Part shown: positions 63,056 through 63,328 of the stretch, piece after piece
Numbering within the stretch: position 1 is the first letter of the stretch
Layout: every line of letters begins with the position of its first letter
From: Bacteroidaceae bacterium
GTDB lineage: Bacteria > Bacteroidota > Bacteroidia > Bacteroidales > Bacteroidaceae
Assembly (NCBI GenBank): GCA_017445925.1
Contig: JAFSRW010000010.1
Location: 1 to 63,328 of the forward strand
DNA: 63,328 bases
Direction: 5' to 3'
Notes under the pieces: generated by a model
Databases searched by the model: none
Told to the model about the DNA's origin: nothing
What the model saw: the letters and a program-made list of their open reading frames with translations, nothing else
Translations under genes and position numbers: made by a program

Positions 63056-63083
63056 AACCTATAACCCCTAACCTATAACCTTT
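63056..63083. repeat. heptamer array AACCTAT
   Basis: Four 7-bp units in register (AACCTAT, AACCCCT, AACCTAT, AACCTTT) between copy 2 and the partial LRR gene. Confidence 0.85.
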
Positions 63084-63102
63084 ACAAAGCAGACTTCTTC
63101 CA

Positions 63103-63328
63103 TCACCTAACCACTCGTTTGACTCCATTCTGAATATACAATCCCTTGGCTGGTTTAGCAGAGAGGTGGCGACCTTGGAGGTCGTAAATGGCATCATCAT
63201 ACTTTTCACTTTTCACTTCACCAATTCCTGTTCCCATCTCCATGATGTTGAAATCCTTCCACAGATCAGATGCTCTGTATGCCTCTTCACAACCTTGGGG
63301 GACATATAGTTTGCAGTTCTGCTTGTCA
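63103..63328 (-). CDS. BspA-like secreted protein, C-terminal end (partial)
   Basis: 75 residues visible, cut by the window edge. CKLYVPQGCEEAYRASDLWKDF is the usual end of a BspA LRR array; the linker GEVKSEKYDD is encoded by ACTTTTC heptamers at 63201-63221; the tail YDLQGRHLS...GLYIQNGVKRVVR is the T9SS-style signal. Upstream neighbour of MG2-like copy 2, which makes an LRR-MG2-LRR-MG2 order. Confidence 0.8.
   Translation of the reverse strand, partial: DKQNCKLYVPQGCEEAYRASDLWKDFNIMEMGTGIGEVKSEKYDDAIYDLQGRHLSAKPAKGLYIQNGVKRVVR

Noticed and set aside
1-63328. tRNA, rRNA, riboswitches, insertion-sequence transposases
   Set aside because: Gene-free stretches were read on both strands and none was recognisable by eye; a covariance-model scan would be decisive.

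Overview
The window reads as chromosomal DNA from a Bacteroidota bacterium, most likely Prevotellaceae. Reasons: promoters of the form TTTG-N19-TAnnTTTG, SusC-like outer-membrane barrels, a smalltalk-type micro-protein, BspA-like leucine-rich repeat proteins, type IX-secretion-style C-terminal tails (YDLxGR...GIYIxNGKK), DUF4251 and DUF177 proteins, and a CdaA-type diadenylate cyclase next to folP. No tRNA, rRNA, CRISPR array or canonical insertion sequence was seen.

Layout. 1-700: debris region with an orphan smalltalk ORF, a 21-bp tandem array and the tail of a lost secreted protein. 700-10.7k (minus): putA, a TonB-type barrel protein, an M16 peptidase and a lipoprotein. 10.7-16k (minus): der-era-fabH-rpmF-DUF177 and an orphan histidine kinase. 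16-20k (plus): C11, M24 and C1 peptidases. 20-24.6k (minus): recQ, recJ and a TPR protein. 24.6-31.5k (minus): a leucine operon (leuA, endonuclease-like gene, leuC, leuD, a second isopropylmalate/citramalate synthase-like gene, leuB). 31.6-36k (plus): phosphopantetheinyl transferase, RsmI-like methylase, glycosyltransferase, radC, DUF59, lpxH. 36-42.4k (minus): DUF4251, nucleoside hydrolase, ackA / four-helix-bundle gene / pta, cdaA-folP. 42.4-51.4k: murF, MscS channel, glycosyltransferase, mtaB, a micro-lipoprotein and an alpha-amylase. 51.4-54.7k: accessory genes (toxin-antitoxin pair, AAA/DUF4143 ATPase, an antitoxin-like ORF with a lost partner). 54.7k-end (minus): a duplicated module of BspA-like LRR protein plus large MG2-like surface protein.

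The most unusual content lies in the repeats. (1) A G/C-rich palindrome with a directional tail occurs in paired, inverted copies with outward tails, about 110-130 bp per pair, at gene junctions. In one pair the 40-60 bp spacer is replaced by a complete DUF559 (Vsr-like fold) endonuclease gene, which looks like an autonomous version of an otherwise gene-less element. It sits between leuA and leuC, and copies have fused into the ends of LeuC, a lipoprotein signal peptide, a glycosyltransferase and an amylase tail. (2) At least nine junctions carry tandem arrays with an exact 7-bp period but a different unit each time, often running right up to a start or stop codon. A four-helix-bundle (23S intervening-sequence-protein family) gene inserted between pta and ackA is bracketed by inverted heptamer arrays. 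Both look like single-gene elements tied to a repeat family, and are offered as the candidate undescribed systems.

Central functions are conventional: leucine biosynthesis, the acetate switch (pta-ackA), fatty-acid initiation, ribosome-assembly GTPases, DNA repair, peptidoglycan and lipid A steps, and surface proteolysis or polysaccharide handling. All calls rest on motif and length recognition by eye.
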